From Rhodococcus_G sp042879035 (GTDB lineage Bacteria > Actinomycetota > Actinomycetes > Mycobacteriales > Mycobacteriaceae): a stretch of 64,000 nucleotides of DNA. The position numbers and the translations under genes are program-made. This document shows, one piece after another, positions 38,009 through 46,367 of this stretch (position 1 is the stretch's first letter; every line of letters starts with the position of its first letter). Below the pieces are notes generated by a model. It was not told where the DNA came from. It saw only the letters and a list, made by a program, of their open reading frames with translations, and did not search any database. The stretch spans positions 310,001 through 374,000 of the forward strand of contig NZ_JBIAOU010000001.1 in NCBI RefSeq assembly GCF_042879035.1, written 5' to 3'.

Positions 38009-39199
38009 ATGAGCACCACGAAGACACCTCCGCCGTTCGATCCGCTGGATCCGCTGAGCATCGACTCGCTCTACTCCGACGACGAGATCGCCGTCCGGGA
38101 CAGCGTGCGCGGATTCTGCGCCGAACACGTCACCCCCTACGTCGCGGACTGGTTCGAGGCCGGCGACCTGCCGACGGTCCGTGAACTCGCCAAGGGCTTC
38201 GGCCAACTCGGTGTGCTCGGGATGCACCTCGAGGGCTACGGCTGTGGCGGCTCGTCCGCGGTGCACTACGGCATCGCCTGCCTCGAACTCGAGGCCGCCG
38301 ACTCCGGCATCCGCTCCCTGGTGTCGGTGCAGGGCTCGCTCGCGATGTTCTCCATCTGGAACAACGGCTCCGAGGAGCAGAAGCAGCGGTGGCTGCCCGG
38401 CATGGCGGCCGGTGAGCTGATCGGCTGCTTCGGTCTCACCGAACCCGATGTCGGCTCGGACCCGGCCGCGATGAAGACCCGGGCCCGCAGGGACGGCTCG
38501 GACTGGGTGCTCGACGGCCGCAAGATGTGGATCACCAACGGCTCGATCGCCGACGTCGCGGTGGTGTGGGCGAACACCGACGAGGGGGTGCGCGGATTCA
38601 TCGTCCCCACCGACACGCCCGGCTTCAGCGCCAACACGATCAAGCACAAGTTGTCGCTGCGCGCCTCGGTCACCAGCGAACTCGTCCTCGACGGCGTCCG
38701 GCTGCCCGCCGACGCGCTGATGCCCGAGGCCCGCGGGGTCAAGGCACCGCTGCAGAGTCTGTCCGAGGCCCGCTACGGGATCGTCTGGGGTGCCATGGGC
38801 GCGGCCCGGTCGGCCTGGGAGGCCGCCCGGACCTACTCGATGCAACGCACCCAGTTCGGCCGCCCGATCGGCGGATTCCAACTGACCCAGGCCAAGCTCA
38901 CCGACATGGCCGTCGAACTGCACAAGGGACAACTGCTCTCGCTGCACCTCGGCCGGCTCAAGGACACCGTCGGACTGCGCCCCGAGCAGGTCAGCTTCGG
39001 CAAGCTGAACAACACCCGCGAGGCCATCGAGATCTGCCGCACCGCTCGAACCATCCTCGGCGGCAACGGTATTTCGCTCGAGTACCCCGTGATCCGGCAC
39101 ATGGTCAACCTCGAGTCGGTCCTCACCTACGAGGGCACCCCCGAGATGCACCAGCTGGTGCTCGGCCAGGCCTTCACCGGCGAGAACGCCTTCCGCTGA
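38009..39199 (+). CDS. gcdH: Glutaryl-CoA dehydrogenase-like acyl-CoA dehydrogenase
   Basis: Protein of 396 residues. GcdH features: long N-terminus with DPLDPLSIDSLYSDDEIAVRD, CFGLTEPDVGSDP, RKMWITNGSIADVAVVWA, ARYGIVWGAMGAA, RTQFGRPIGGFQLTQAKL, catalytic Glu375 in TYEGTPEMHQ. Glutaryl-CoA dehydrogenases oxidise and decarboxylate glutaryl-CoA to crotonyl-CoA. Pimeloyl-CoA from BadI gives glutaryl-CoA after one beta-oxidation round, so the gene completes the route. It starts one base after aliA stops. Confidence 0.85.
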   Translation: MSTTKTPPPFDPLDPLSIDSLYSDDEIAVRDSVRGFCAEHVTPYVADWFEAGDLPTVRELAKGFGQLGVLGMHLEGYGCGGSSAVHYGIACLELEAADSGIRSLVSVQGSLAMFSIWNNGSEEQKQRWLPGMAAGELIGCFGLTEPDVGSDPAAMKTRARRDGSDWVLDGRKMWITNGSIADVAVVWANTDEGVRGFIVPTDTPGFSANTIKHKLSLRASVTSELVLDGVRLPADALMPEARGVKAPLQSLSEARYGIVWGAMGAARSAWEAARTYSMQRTQFGRPIGGFQLTQAKLTDMAVELHKGQLLSLHLGRLKDTVGLRPEQVSFGKLNNTREAIEICRTARTILGGNGISLEYPVIRHMVNLESVLTYEGTPEMHQLVLGQAFTGENAFR

Positions 39200-39215
39200 C
39201 AGGAGCGTGTACGAG

Positions 39216-40364
39216 ATGAACGCACGATTGGTCCACGACACCGAACACCTGCAGTTCCGCGAGGTCGTCCGCGACTTCGTCCGGGACAAGATCACCCCCG
39301 TGCACGAGGACTGGGAACGGGCGAACCGCCTCGACCGGTCCCTGTTCACCGAGGCCGGAAAACTGGGCCTGCTCGGATTCCCCGTTCCCGAGGAGTACGG
39401 CGGCCCCGGCGTCGACGACTTCCGCTACCACGCGATCGTGATCGACGAGGTGAACCGGGCGGGCAACGCGGCCGCCGGAATCGCCTTCTCGCTGCAGAAC
39501 GACGTCGTGCTGCCCTACCTGGTGGAGATGACCACCGACGAACAGAAGGCCCGCTGGCTGCCCGGCGTCGTCTCCGGCGAGACCGTTCTCGGGATCGCGA
39601 TGACCGAACCGGGCACCGGCAGCGACCTGACCGGCATCCGGACCACCGCGGTCCGGGACGGCGACCACTACGTGGTCAACGGCGCCAAGACGTTCATCTC
39701 CAACGGCCAGAACGGTGACCTGTTCGTCGTCGCCACCCGCACCTCCGACGATCCGCACAAGGGCCTGACACTGCTCGTCGTCGATGCGTCCACTCCCGGT
39801 TTCTCCCGCGGACGCAACCTCGAGAAGATCGGCCTGCACGCGCAGGACACCAGCGAGCTGGCCTTCACCGACATGCGGGTTCCCGTCGCCAATCGGCTCG
39901 GCGAGGAGGGGCAGGGCTTCTACCAGCTCGTGCACAACCTCCCGCAGGAGCGGCTGTCGCTCGCCGTCGGCGCAGTGTCCGCGGCCGAAGGCGTCTTCGC
40001 GGAAACACTCGCGTACGTCAAGGAACGCAAGGCGTTCGGGAAGCCGATCTCGAATTTCCAGAACACCCAGTTCGTCCTCGCCGAACTGGCCACCGAACTC
40101 GACGTCGCCCGCACGTTCCTCGACGACTGCATCGCCGAACACGTGGACGGCACCCTCACCGCGGCTCGTGCGGCACGCCTGAAGTGGTGGGCCACCGAAT
40201 TGCAGGTGCGGGTCGCCGATCGGTGCCTGCAACTGCACGGCGGCTACGGCTACATGCGCGAGTACGCCGTCTCCCGTGCCTTCGTCGACGCCCGCATCCA
40301 GACCATCTACGGCGGCACCACCGAGATCATGAAGACGATCGTCGCCAAGGATCTGGGGCTCTGA
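39216..40364 (+). CDS. Long-chain-type acyl-CoA dehydrogenase
   Basis: Protein of 382 residues. Unlike the other two ACADs it has IYGGTTEIMK where they carry the C-terminal catalytic Glu, and LPQERLS in the middle, where LCAD/isovaleryl-type enzymes place their catalytic Glu. Other motifs: AMTEPGTGSDLTG, AKTFISNGQNGDLF, RKAFGKPISNFQNTQF, LHGGYGYMREYAVSRAF. ATG 39216 is preferred over GTG 39207 because the AGGAG at 39201-39205 is well spaced only for the ATG. It may be the real ring dehydrogenase (AliB/BadJ role) or act on pimeloyl-CoA. Confidence 0.87.
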   Translation: MNARLVHDTEHLQFREVVRDFVRDKITPVHEDWERANRLDRSLFTEAGKLGLLGFPVPEEYGGPGVDDFRYHAIVIDEVNRAGNAAAGIAFSLQNDVVLPYLVEMTTDEQKARWLPGVVSGETVLGIAMTEPGTGSDLTGIRTTAVRDGDHYVVNGAKTFISNGQNGDLFVVATRTSDDPHKGLTLLVVDASTPGFSRGRNLEKIGLHAQDTSELAFTDMRVPVANRLGEEGQGFYQLVHNLPQERLSLAVGAVSAAEGVFAETLAYVKERKAFGKPISNFQNTQFVLAELATELDVARTFLDDCIAEHVDGTLTAARAARLKWWATELQVRVADRCLQLHGGYGYMREYAVSRAFVDARIQTIYGGTTEIMKTIVAKDLGL

Positions 40365-40392
40365 CAGCACCCGAGCGACGAGGAGTACGGCC

Positions 40393-41060
40393 ATGGCAGA
40401 GAATCCCGGTGCGCTGCGCGTCGAGGACGCCGTCCGCGCGGTGCGGACGAACTCCCGGCGCAGACAGATCCTCCGGGCCGCAGCGAAGGTGATGCAGCGC
40501 ACCGGATTCCACGAGATGTCGATGCAGGCCCTCGCCGACGAGGCGAGCGTCAGCGTGGGCCTGCTCTACAACTACTTCGCAGCAAGGAGGACATCCTCCG
40601 CGCCACGATCACCGCGATCCTCGACGCGTTCAGCGACCAACTCGAGCCCGCGATGGCGGCGGCGGGCGACGACCCCGTCGAACGCCTGGCCGCCGGCATC
40701 CGGCGGTTCGTCGAGATCGTCGACGAGAACCGCGACGCCGTCGCGCTCACCTACCGGGAGAGCCGCACGCTGGACGCGGCCGGCCGCGACACGATCAAGC
40801 GGCTCGAGGTCGAGACCTCCGCTCCCCTGCGAGCGGTGCTGACGGAGGGCATCGAGGCCGGGGTGATGAACCCGGTCGACGTCGACCTGATCGTCTTCGA
40901 CCTGGTGCTGCTCGCCCACGGCTGGGCGCTCAAGCACTGGCACTTCGGCCGCATCTACACCGCCGACGAGTACGTCCGGCTGCAGACCCGGTTCGTCCTC
41001 AACACCGTCCTGCCGCAACACCACCGTGGCCACTACCGTCACCTCCTGGAGAAAACATGA
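40393..41060 (+). pseudogene. TetR regulator with one-base deletion (frameshift at 40579/40580)
   Basis: The first 62 codons encode an intact HTH (RRRQILRAAAKVMQRTGFHE, DEASVSVGLLYNYF) and then turn to nonsense. One missing base after position 40579 restores FGSKEDILRATIT and the complete C-terminal domain (VALTYRESRTLDAAGRDT, HGWALKHWHFGRIYTADEY) up to the stop at 41058-41060; the restored protein has about 222 residues. It is very similar to the intact TetR at 31967. The frame after the break keeps normal codon use, so the lesion is recent or a sequencing error. It overlaps badK by ATGA. Confidence 0.93.
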
Positions 41061-41809
41061 GTGTCCGCACCGAAGTCGACCACCACACCGGGATCATCAC
41101 CCTCGACCGTCCCCCCGCAAACGCCTTCGACGAGGCGCAGACACAGGCACTGGCCGGTGCCGTCGCGACGCTGGGCGAGGACCCCGCGGTCCGCGCGGTC
41201 CTGATCCGCAGCGCACAGCGGATCTTCTGCGGCGGCGCGGACATCACGATGATGGAGTCCTGGAACGGCGCCCCCGACCGCGGCGCGCGGCTGCGCCGGT
41301 TCACCGCGGGACTTCAGGACGTGTTCGCCCGCATCGAGGCGCTGCCGAAACCCACGGTGGCCGTCCTCACCGGGGCCGCCACCGGTGGAGGTCTCGAACT
41401 CGCGCTCGCCTGCGACTTCCGCGTCGCGGGCGCCTCGGTGAAGCTGGGGCTGCCCGAGGTCGGCATCGGACTCCTGCCCGGCGCGGGCGGGACGCAGCGC
41501 CTCACCCGGCTCGCCGGCCCGTCCGTGGCGCACCGTATCGTGCTCGGCGCCGAACTCGTCACCGGCGCCGAGGCACGCAGACTCGGCATCGTGCACTCGG
41601 CGACCGACGGCGACGTCCTCGCCGAGGGTCGCGCGTTGGCCGATCGGCTCGCGCAGCTGCCGCCGGCCGCCTACTCCGCCGCCAAACGCTGCATCGCCGC
41701 CGCCCGCGGCGAGGACGGGTTCGCCCGGGAACTCGACGAGATCAGCCGGCTGATCGAGACACCCGACACCGCCCGACTTCTCAGTGATTTCCTCGCTCGC
41801 TCCCGCTGA
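41057..41809 (+). CDS. badK: Enoyl-CoA hydratase, candidate cyclohex-1-ene-1-carboxyl-CoA hydratase (BadK)
   Basis: Protein of 250 residues, crotonase family. ITLDRPPANAFDEAQ, RIFCGGADITMM (oxyanion hole), GGGLELALACDFRVA (first catalytic Glu) and LGLPEVGIGLLPGAGGTQRL (second catalytic Glu). Both Glu are present, as needed for hydration. It adds water to a 2-enoyl-CoA. By context it supplies the 2-hydroxy thioester for BadH, but a general hydratase role in pimeloyl-CoA beta-oxidation fits equally. Last gene of the operon; start coupled to the TetR end. Confidence 0.82.
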   Translation: MSVRTEVDHHTGIITLDRPPANAFDEAQTQALAGAVATLGEDPAVRAVLIRSAQRIFCGGADITMMESWNGAPDRGARLRRFTAGLQDVFARIEALPKPTVAVLTGAATGGGLELALACDFRVAGASVKLGLPEVGIGLLPGAGGTQRLTRLAGPSVAHRIVLGAELVTGAEARRLGIVHSATDGDVLAEGRALADRLAQLPPAAYSAAKRCIAAARGEDGFARELDEISRLIETPDTARLLSDFLARSR

Positions 41810-41831
41810 GCCACCGTCGCACCCGGGCGGG

Positions 41832-43715
41832 TCAGGAGCCGGCGAGATCGGCGACGAACTTGTCCGGTCGCAACCCACGCCAGACGGGGTGCCGCAAGCG
41901 GCCGTCATCGGTCACCTCCGAGAAACGCACCTCGGCAACGGCTTCCGGCCGGACCCAGCGCGCCCTCCGGGAGTCCGCGGCAGGAACCGAGGTGCCGAAC
42001 GGTGACGTGTCCGCAGCCAACTCGTCCACGAGTTCGGCGAGCCGGGAGAGCGCCGCGCCCGACAGTCCGCTGCCGACCCGCCCCAGATAGCGCAGGGTTC
42101 CCGGACCGTCGGGCACACCCACCAGGAGCGAGCCCACGGCGCCCGCCCGACCGCCCTCCCCCGGCTGCCATCCGCCGATCACGACCTCGCACGTGCGGAA
42201 GTGCTTGAGCTTGAGCCACGCCGACGACCGGCCCGACCGGTACGTCGAGTCCCAGCGCTTGGCGACCACACCCTCCATCCGCGCGGCGCGGCTCGCCTCG
42301 AGCGCCTCGGCGAGATCGGCCGGCGCCGGCTCCGGTATGCGCCACGGCTCATCACCGCCGAGGCGGATCGCCTCGAGCACCCGGCGGCGGTCGCGCAGCG
42401 GTTTGTCGTGCAGCGGCACCCCGTCCAGTTCGAGTACGTCGAAGAGCAACAGCGACACCGGGTTCGCGGCCCGCTCCGCCGCCGACGGCGGCCGTGACCG
42501 TCCCATCCGACGTTGCAGCCGCCCGAAACTCGGTGCGCCGTCGTCGCCGAACGCGACGATCTCCCCGTCGAGCAGGCCGCTGTGCCCCGCCAAACCGGCT
42601 GGCACCCGGAGCAGCTCGGGATAGCCGGCCCCGATGTCGAGGCCGTTGCGACTGACCAGCCGGACCGGCGCCGCCGGGTCCCCGAACGCGGCCAGTGCCC
42701 GGATCCCGTCGTACTTGTACTCGTACTCCCAGACGTCCGGATCGGCGCGCCCCGCGAATTCGTCGATGCTGGTCGCGGTCGCCAGCATCGGGGCGGGCAC
42801 CCGGATCGGCGGCGGCATCGCCACCTTCGCCGCCGGTTCGGGCCCGCGGGGCGAGGGCACCACCGCAGGCGCCGTCCCGTCACGCAGCCTGCGCAGCACC
42901 TCGTGGAAGTCCAGTTGCCGCAGCCCCGGCCGGGCCAGTTCGTCCCAGGTCCGGGGCGCCGCGACCATCGGTCGCGCGGTCCCGCGCAGCGAGTACGGCG
43001 AAATCGTGGTCTTGGCAGCCGCATTCTGGCTCCAGTCCACGAACACCTTGCCGGGTCGCACCGCCTTCGTCATCGCCGAGGTCACCGAATTCGGTGTCTG
43101 CCGTTCGAGTTCCACCGCGATCGCTTTGGCGACCTCCGAGCACCGCCGCGACGTCCAGCCCTCCTCCACCCCGGCGTACAGGTGAATTCCCTTGCTGCCA
43201 CTGGTGACCGGGAGGGCGTCGAGCCCGCGCTCGCGCAGACGCTCGCGCACCCGCAGGGCCACCTGTGCGCACTCGTCGAGTGTCACCCCGGGACCGGGAT
43301 CGAGGTCGATGACGAGGCGGTCCGGGTCGCCGGGGCGATCGTCCGCCGCGAAACGCCACTGCGGCACGTGAAATTCGAGGGCACCCGACTGCGCGAAGTA
43401 CACCAGCGCCGCCAGTTCCGTCACCTCGGGGTACACCACGGTCCGCGACCCCTGCGTCAGGGTGTGTGTGGGCACCCAGTCCGGTGTCGCGGACTCGACG
43501 TTCTTCTGGAAGAAGGGTTGTGCCGCGGTGCCGTCCGGCCACCGCTTCCGGGTCAGCGGACGACCGGTGAGCAGCGGCAACAGCGCCGGCCCGACCTCGG
43601 TGACGTACTGGAGGACCTCCGCCTTGGTGTTGCCGGACTCCGGGTACAGCACTTTGTCCAGGTTCGTCAAGGTCAGGCGCCTGTTTCCGACGCGCACCGC
43701 CGCGTTGTGAGTCAT
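41832..43715 (-). CDS. ligD: ATP-dependent DNA ligase D lacking the phosphoesterase domain (Pol-Lig form)
   Basis: Protein of 627 residues. Residues ~1-290 are the primase/polymerase domain with metal Asp pair LVIDLDPGPGV, SGSKGIHLYAG and KVFVDWSQNAAAKT. After a Pro-rich linker the ligase domain starts: YEYKYDGIRA (nucleotidyl Lys), LDGEIVAFGDDG, EGVVAKRWDSTY, SSAWLKLKHF, and an OB fold with YLGRVGSGLSG. M. tuberculosis LigD has an extra phosphoesterase module between or before; no such segment is present. It repairs double-strand breaks with Ku, encoded divergently 64 bases away. Confidence 0.94.
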   Translation of the reverse strand: MTHNAAVRVGNRRLTLTNLDKVLYPESGNTKAEVLQYVTEVGPALLPLLTGRPLTRKRWPDGTAAQPFFQKNVESATPDWVPTHTLTQGSRTVVYPEVTELAALVYFAQSGALEFHVPQWRFAADDRPGDPDRLVIDLDPGPGVTLDECAQVALRVRERLRERGLDALPVTSGSKGIHLYAGVEEGWTSRRCSEVAKAIAVELERQTPNSVTSAMTKAVRPGKVFVDWSQNAAAKTTISPYSLRGTARPMVAAPRTWDELARPGLRQLDFHEVLRRLRDGTAPAVVPSPRGPEPAAKVAMPPPIRVPAPMLATATSIDEFAGRADPDVWEYEYKYDGIRALAAFGDPAAPVRLVSRNGLDIGAGYPELLRVPAGLAGHSGLLDGEIVAFGDDGAPSFGRLQRRMGRSRPPSAAERAANPVSLLLFDVLELDGVPLHDKPLRDRRRVLEAIRLGGDEPWRIPEPAPADLAEALEASRAARMEGVVAKRWDSTYRSGRSSAWLKLKHFRTCEVVIGGWQPGEGGRAGAVGSLLVGVPDGPGTLRYLGRVGSGLSGAALSRLAELVDELAADTSPFGTSVPAADSRRARWVRPEAVAEVRFSEVTDDGRLRHPVWRGLRPDKFVADLAGS

Positions 43716-43779
43716 CCTGGTCCGCCCACCGATCCGGCTCCACCTGGCCTGATCTCAGAGTATGGACCATCATGGGGTG

Positions 43780-44577
43780 ATGCGGTCGATATGGAAAGGC
43801 TCCATCGCGTTCGGGCTCGTGAACGTTCCGGTGAAGGTCTACTCCGCAACCGAGGACCACGACATCAGATTCCACCAGGTCCACGGCAAGGACGGTGGCC
43901 GGATCCGATATCACCGCGTCTGCTCCGAGTGCGGCGAGGTGGTGCAGTTCGCCGACATCGACAAGGCCTACGTGTCCGACGACGGCACGCAGGTGGTGCT
44001 CACCGACGAGGACTTCGACGCCCTGCCCGCCGCCGAGAAGCACGAGATCCCGGTGCTGCAGTTCGTGCCCTCCGACCAGATCGACCCGATCCTGTTCGAG
44101 AAGAGCTACTACCTCGAACCGGATTCGGCGTCCCCGAAGGCGTACCAGTTGCTCGCGGCGACGCTGACCGAGAGCGACCGCACCGCACTGGTGCACTTCA
44201 CACTGCGTCAGCGCACCCGGCTCGCGGCGCTACGCGTACGCGACGGTGTCCTCGTCGTGCAGACCCTGCTGTGGCCCGACGAGGTCCGCACCGCCGAGTT
44301 CGGTTCGCTCGACGACGGTGTGTCACCGAGCGACAAGGAACTCGCGATGGCCACCATGCTCGTCGACTCGATGTCCGAGGACTTCCATCCCGAGTCGTAC
44401 ACGGACGACTACCAGATCCAGCTCCAGAAGCTGCTCGACGAGACGATCGCGAACGGCGGCGAGAAGGTCACCGTGCCCGCGACCGCCGGCCCCGAGGCCG
44501 ACGCCGAGGTGGTCGACCTCGTCGCCGCCCTGCAACGCAGCGTCGACGAGGCCAAGAAGTCGGCGAAGACCGGCTAG
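43780..44577 (+). CDS. ku: Non-homologous end-joining protein Ku
   Basis: Protein of 265 residues from ATG 43780. Bacterial Ku core: RSIWKGSIAFGLVNVPVKVY, RYHRVCSECGEVV, EKSYYLEPD, YQLLAATLTESDRTA and QTLLWPDEVR. It forms a homodimeric ring on DNA ends and recruits LigD. GTG 43777 or an ATG 18 bases upstream are other possible starts, but RSIWKGSI is the family N-terminus. Its stop shares the CTAG palindrome with the convergent gene's stop (44574-44577). Confidence 0.95.
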   Translation: MRSIWKGSIAFGLVNVPVKVYSATEDHDIRFHQVHGKDGGRIRYHRVCSECGEVVQFADIDKAYVSDDGTQVVLTDEDFDALPAAEKHEIPVLQFVPSDQIDPILFEKSYYLEPDSASPKAYQLLAATLTESDRTALVHFTLRQRTRLAALRVRDGVLVVQTLLWPDEVRTAEFGSLDDGVSPSDKELAMATMLVDSMSEDFHPESYTDDYQIQLQKLLDETIANGGEKVTVPATAGPEADAEVVDLVAALQRSVDEAKKSAKTG

Positions 44578-45047
44578 CTCGCGTCGTCCTCGTCGTCGCG
44601 GTCGAGCACGAACCAGTAGTGCTCGCCGTTGTCGAGCACCTTCTTGCCGTTCATGACACCGAGCAGGGTGTCCGGCCCGACGCGCTTGAAGTGGTCGAAC
44701 ACGGGCATGCCGTCGTAGACCATCGTGGCGGTCACCTCACCCCGGAATTCGACCATCCACAGGCTCGCCTCGCCGTTGCCACCCGTGAGGTCGGAGAACA
44801 GCTCGCCGTCCTCGCCGCGGCAGATCAGGGGCTGCACGTCGAACCGGGAGCCGAACGTCTTGCCGTACCAGCGGGTCCTGTCGAGGAGCCGCTCGGTGCG
44901 GTGCCCGGTCCGCAGGCCGCGGCCACGCCAGCGCCCGGACAGCTCCTCGATCGCGACGACCGGCAACTCCGACCACAGTGCGTCGAGGTCACGCGGGTCG
45001 ACGGTCTCGGCCGCGAGCAGCTTCTCGACCCGATCGTGGTGGTTCAC
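44574..45047 (-). CDS. GXWXG plus DUF4334 domain protein
   Basis: Protein of 157 residues from GTG 45047. N-terminal GXWXG domain: AIEELSGRWRGRGLRTGHRT. C-terminal DUF4334: RWYGKTFGSRFDVQPLICRG, ASLWMVEFRGEVTATMVYDG, PVFDHFKRVGPDTLLGVMNG. This pair is common in actinobacteria and is lipocalin/nitrobindin-like in look; function unknown. The GTG overlaps the stop of the upstream alcohol dehydrogenase by four bases. Confidence 0.87.
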   Translation of the reverse strand: MNHHDRVEKLLAAETVDPRDLDALWSELPVVAIEELSGRWRGRGLRTGHRTERLLDRTRWYGKTFGSRFDVQPLICRGEDGELFSDLTGGNGEASLWMVEFRGEVTATMVYDGMPVFDHFKRVGPDTLLGVMNGKKVLDNGEHYWFVLDRDDEDDAS

Positions 45048-46192
45048 GAAAGCCCTTCCGTTTCGTCGGATGCCGTGGAGGTGAACGTGAGCACGGCCTT
45101 GACCACGGCTCCGGAGGCAGTGGCGTCCAGGGCGGCGCCCAGATCCTCGAAGTCGAAGGTGGTGATCATCTTGTCGAACGGGAAGCAACCCTCCCGCCAC
45201 AGAGCGATCAGTTCGGGAATGAACTGCCGCGGGTCCGCGTCGCCCTCGATCACGCCGGTGACGCTGCGGCCCATCAGCAGCGCGGACTGGTCGAGCGTCA
45301 CGGGATTGCGGCCGCCGCGCAGTCCGACGGTCGCGCAGCTGCCCGGCGACCGCAGCACCGCCACAGCGGTCGAGAGCACGTCACCGGAGCTGACGGTGTC
45401 CACGGCGTGATCGGCTCCGCCTCCGGTGAGGGCCCGCAGCGTCCGCGTGAGGTCCGCAGCGGCGCTGTCCACGACATCGGTGGCTCCGAGGGAGAGCGCC
45501 AGCTCGCGGCGTTCGCGCACCGGATCCACGACGACGATCGTCGCGCACCCCGCCACGCACGCCGCAAGCACCGCACCCAGTCCGACCGCGCCGGCACCGA
45601 ACACGACGATCGACGCGCCCGCGCGCGGCCGCAGGACCCTCAGCACCGCACCGGCGCCGGTCTGGATCCCGCAGCCCAGCGGACCGAGCAGTTCGATCGG
45701 CAGATCCCGCGCGACCTGGACCGCGTCCGCCGCGTCGACGACCGCGTACGAGGCGAAGGACGACTGTCCGAACCAGTTCCCGTGCAGCGCGGTGCCGTCC
45801 AGCTGCAGCGTCGTGGTGCCGTCGAGGCGGCGCCCGGAGTAGTTGCGCACCGCGAAGTGCTCGCAGTAGGCGGGATGTCCGCCCTGACAGTTGCGGCAGG
45901 TCCGGCAGGCCGAGTAGCTCAGCACCACGTGGTCACCGGGAGCGAGGGTGTCCACGGCCGACCCGACCGCGGCGACCACGCCCGCCCCCTCGTGACCGAG
46001 CACCGCGGGCACCGGGACCGGAACACCGCCCGCGGCCGCGGTGAGATCGGTGTGGCAGATCCCCACCCCCGCGATCCGCACCAGGACCTCGCGCTCCCGG
46101 AGCGGGCCCACCGCGACGTCCCGGATCTCGAGCGGCCCTCCGTACTCGCCGACGACCGCCGCTCGCGCCTGAGTTCCCACCGCAGTCCCCAC
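45044..46192 (-). CDS. Zinc-dependent NAD(P) alcohol dehydrogenase
   Basis: Protein of 382 residues from GTG 46192. Catalytic zinc Cys in GVGICHTDL, GHEGAGVV with the conserved His/Glu, structural zinc cysteines CRTCRNCQGGHPAYC, and the Rossmann motif VVFGAGAVGLGAV. The pattern resembles aryl-alcohol/benzyl-alcohol dehydrogenases of the MDR family. Substrate unknown. Coupled by a GTGA overlap to the following DUF4334 gene. A GTG four codons downstream is an alternative start. Confidence 0.88.
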   Translation of the reverse strand: MGTAVGTQARAAVVGEYGGPLEIRDVAVGPLREREVLVRIAGVGICHTDLTAAAGGVPVPVPAVLGHEGAGVVAAVGSAVDTLAPGDHVVLSYSACRTCRNCQGGHPAYCEHFAVRNYSGRRLDGTTTLQLDGTALHGNWFGQSSFASYAVVDAADAVQVARDLPIELLGPLGCGIQTGAGAVLRVLRPRAGASIVVFGAGAVGLGAVLAACVAGCATIVVVDPVRERRELALSLGATDVVDSAAADLTRTLRALTGGGADHAVDTVSSGDVLSTAVAVLRSPGSCATVGLRGGRNPVTLDQSALLMGRSVTGVIEGDADPRQFIPELIALWREGCFPFDKMITTFDFEDLGAALDATASGAVVKAVLTFTSTASDETEGLS

Positions 46193-46274
46193 CGGTCTCC
46201 CGTCGTGTTCTTCGCCGAACCCCGCTCGACGAATCGCGAATCCTGATTAACTTATCGGGGGTGAGTGTAGACGC

Positions 46275-46311
46275 GAAAACCCCGCCGACACAGGGGTTCG
46301 GCGGGGTTTTC
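46275..46311. terminator. Bidirectional hairpin terminator between the sufT and alcohol dehydrogenase genes
   Basis: GAAAACCCCGCCGA (46275-46288) pairs perfectly with 46298-46311 over a nine-base loop. It has A-rich and T-rich flanks on both sides, so it works in both directions. It ends the suf operon (minus strand), although its arm and its neighbours are drawn out by a 15-bp duplication. Confidence 0.9.
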
Positions 46312-46332
46312 GGGGCCGGGGTTTTCGGGGCC
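46303..46332. repeat. Exact non-coding 15-bp tandem duplication at the suf terminator
   Basis: GGGGTTTTCGGGGCC at 46303-46317 is repeated exactly at 46318-46332. The first copy is part of the right arm of the terminator hairpin, so the duplication adds a second copy of the T-tract. Confidence 0.93.
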
Positions 46333-46367
46333 GGGGGTCTCCAGCCGGGTTTGCGGGTGACGCGGGG

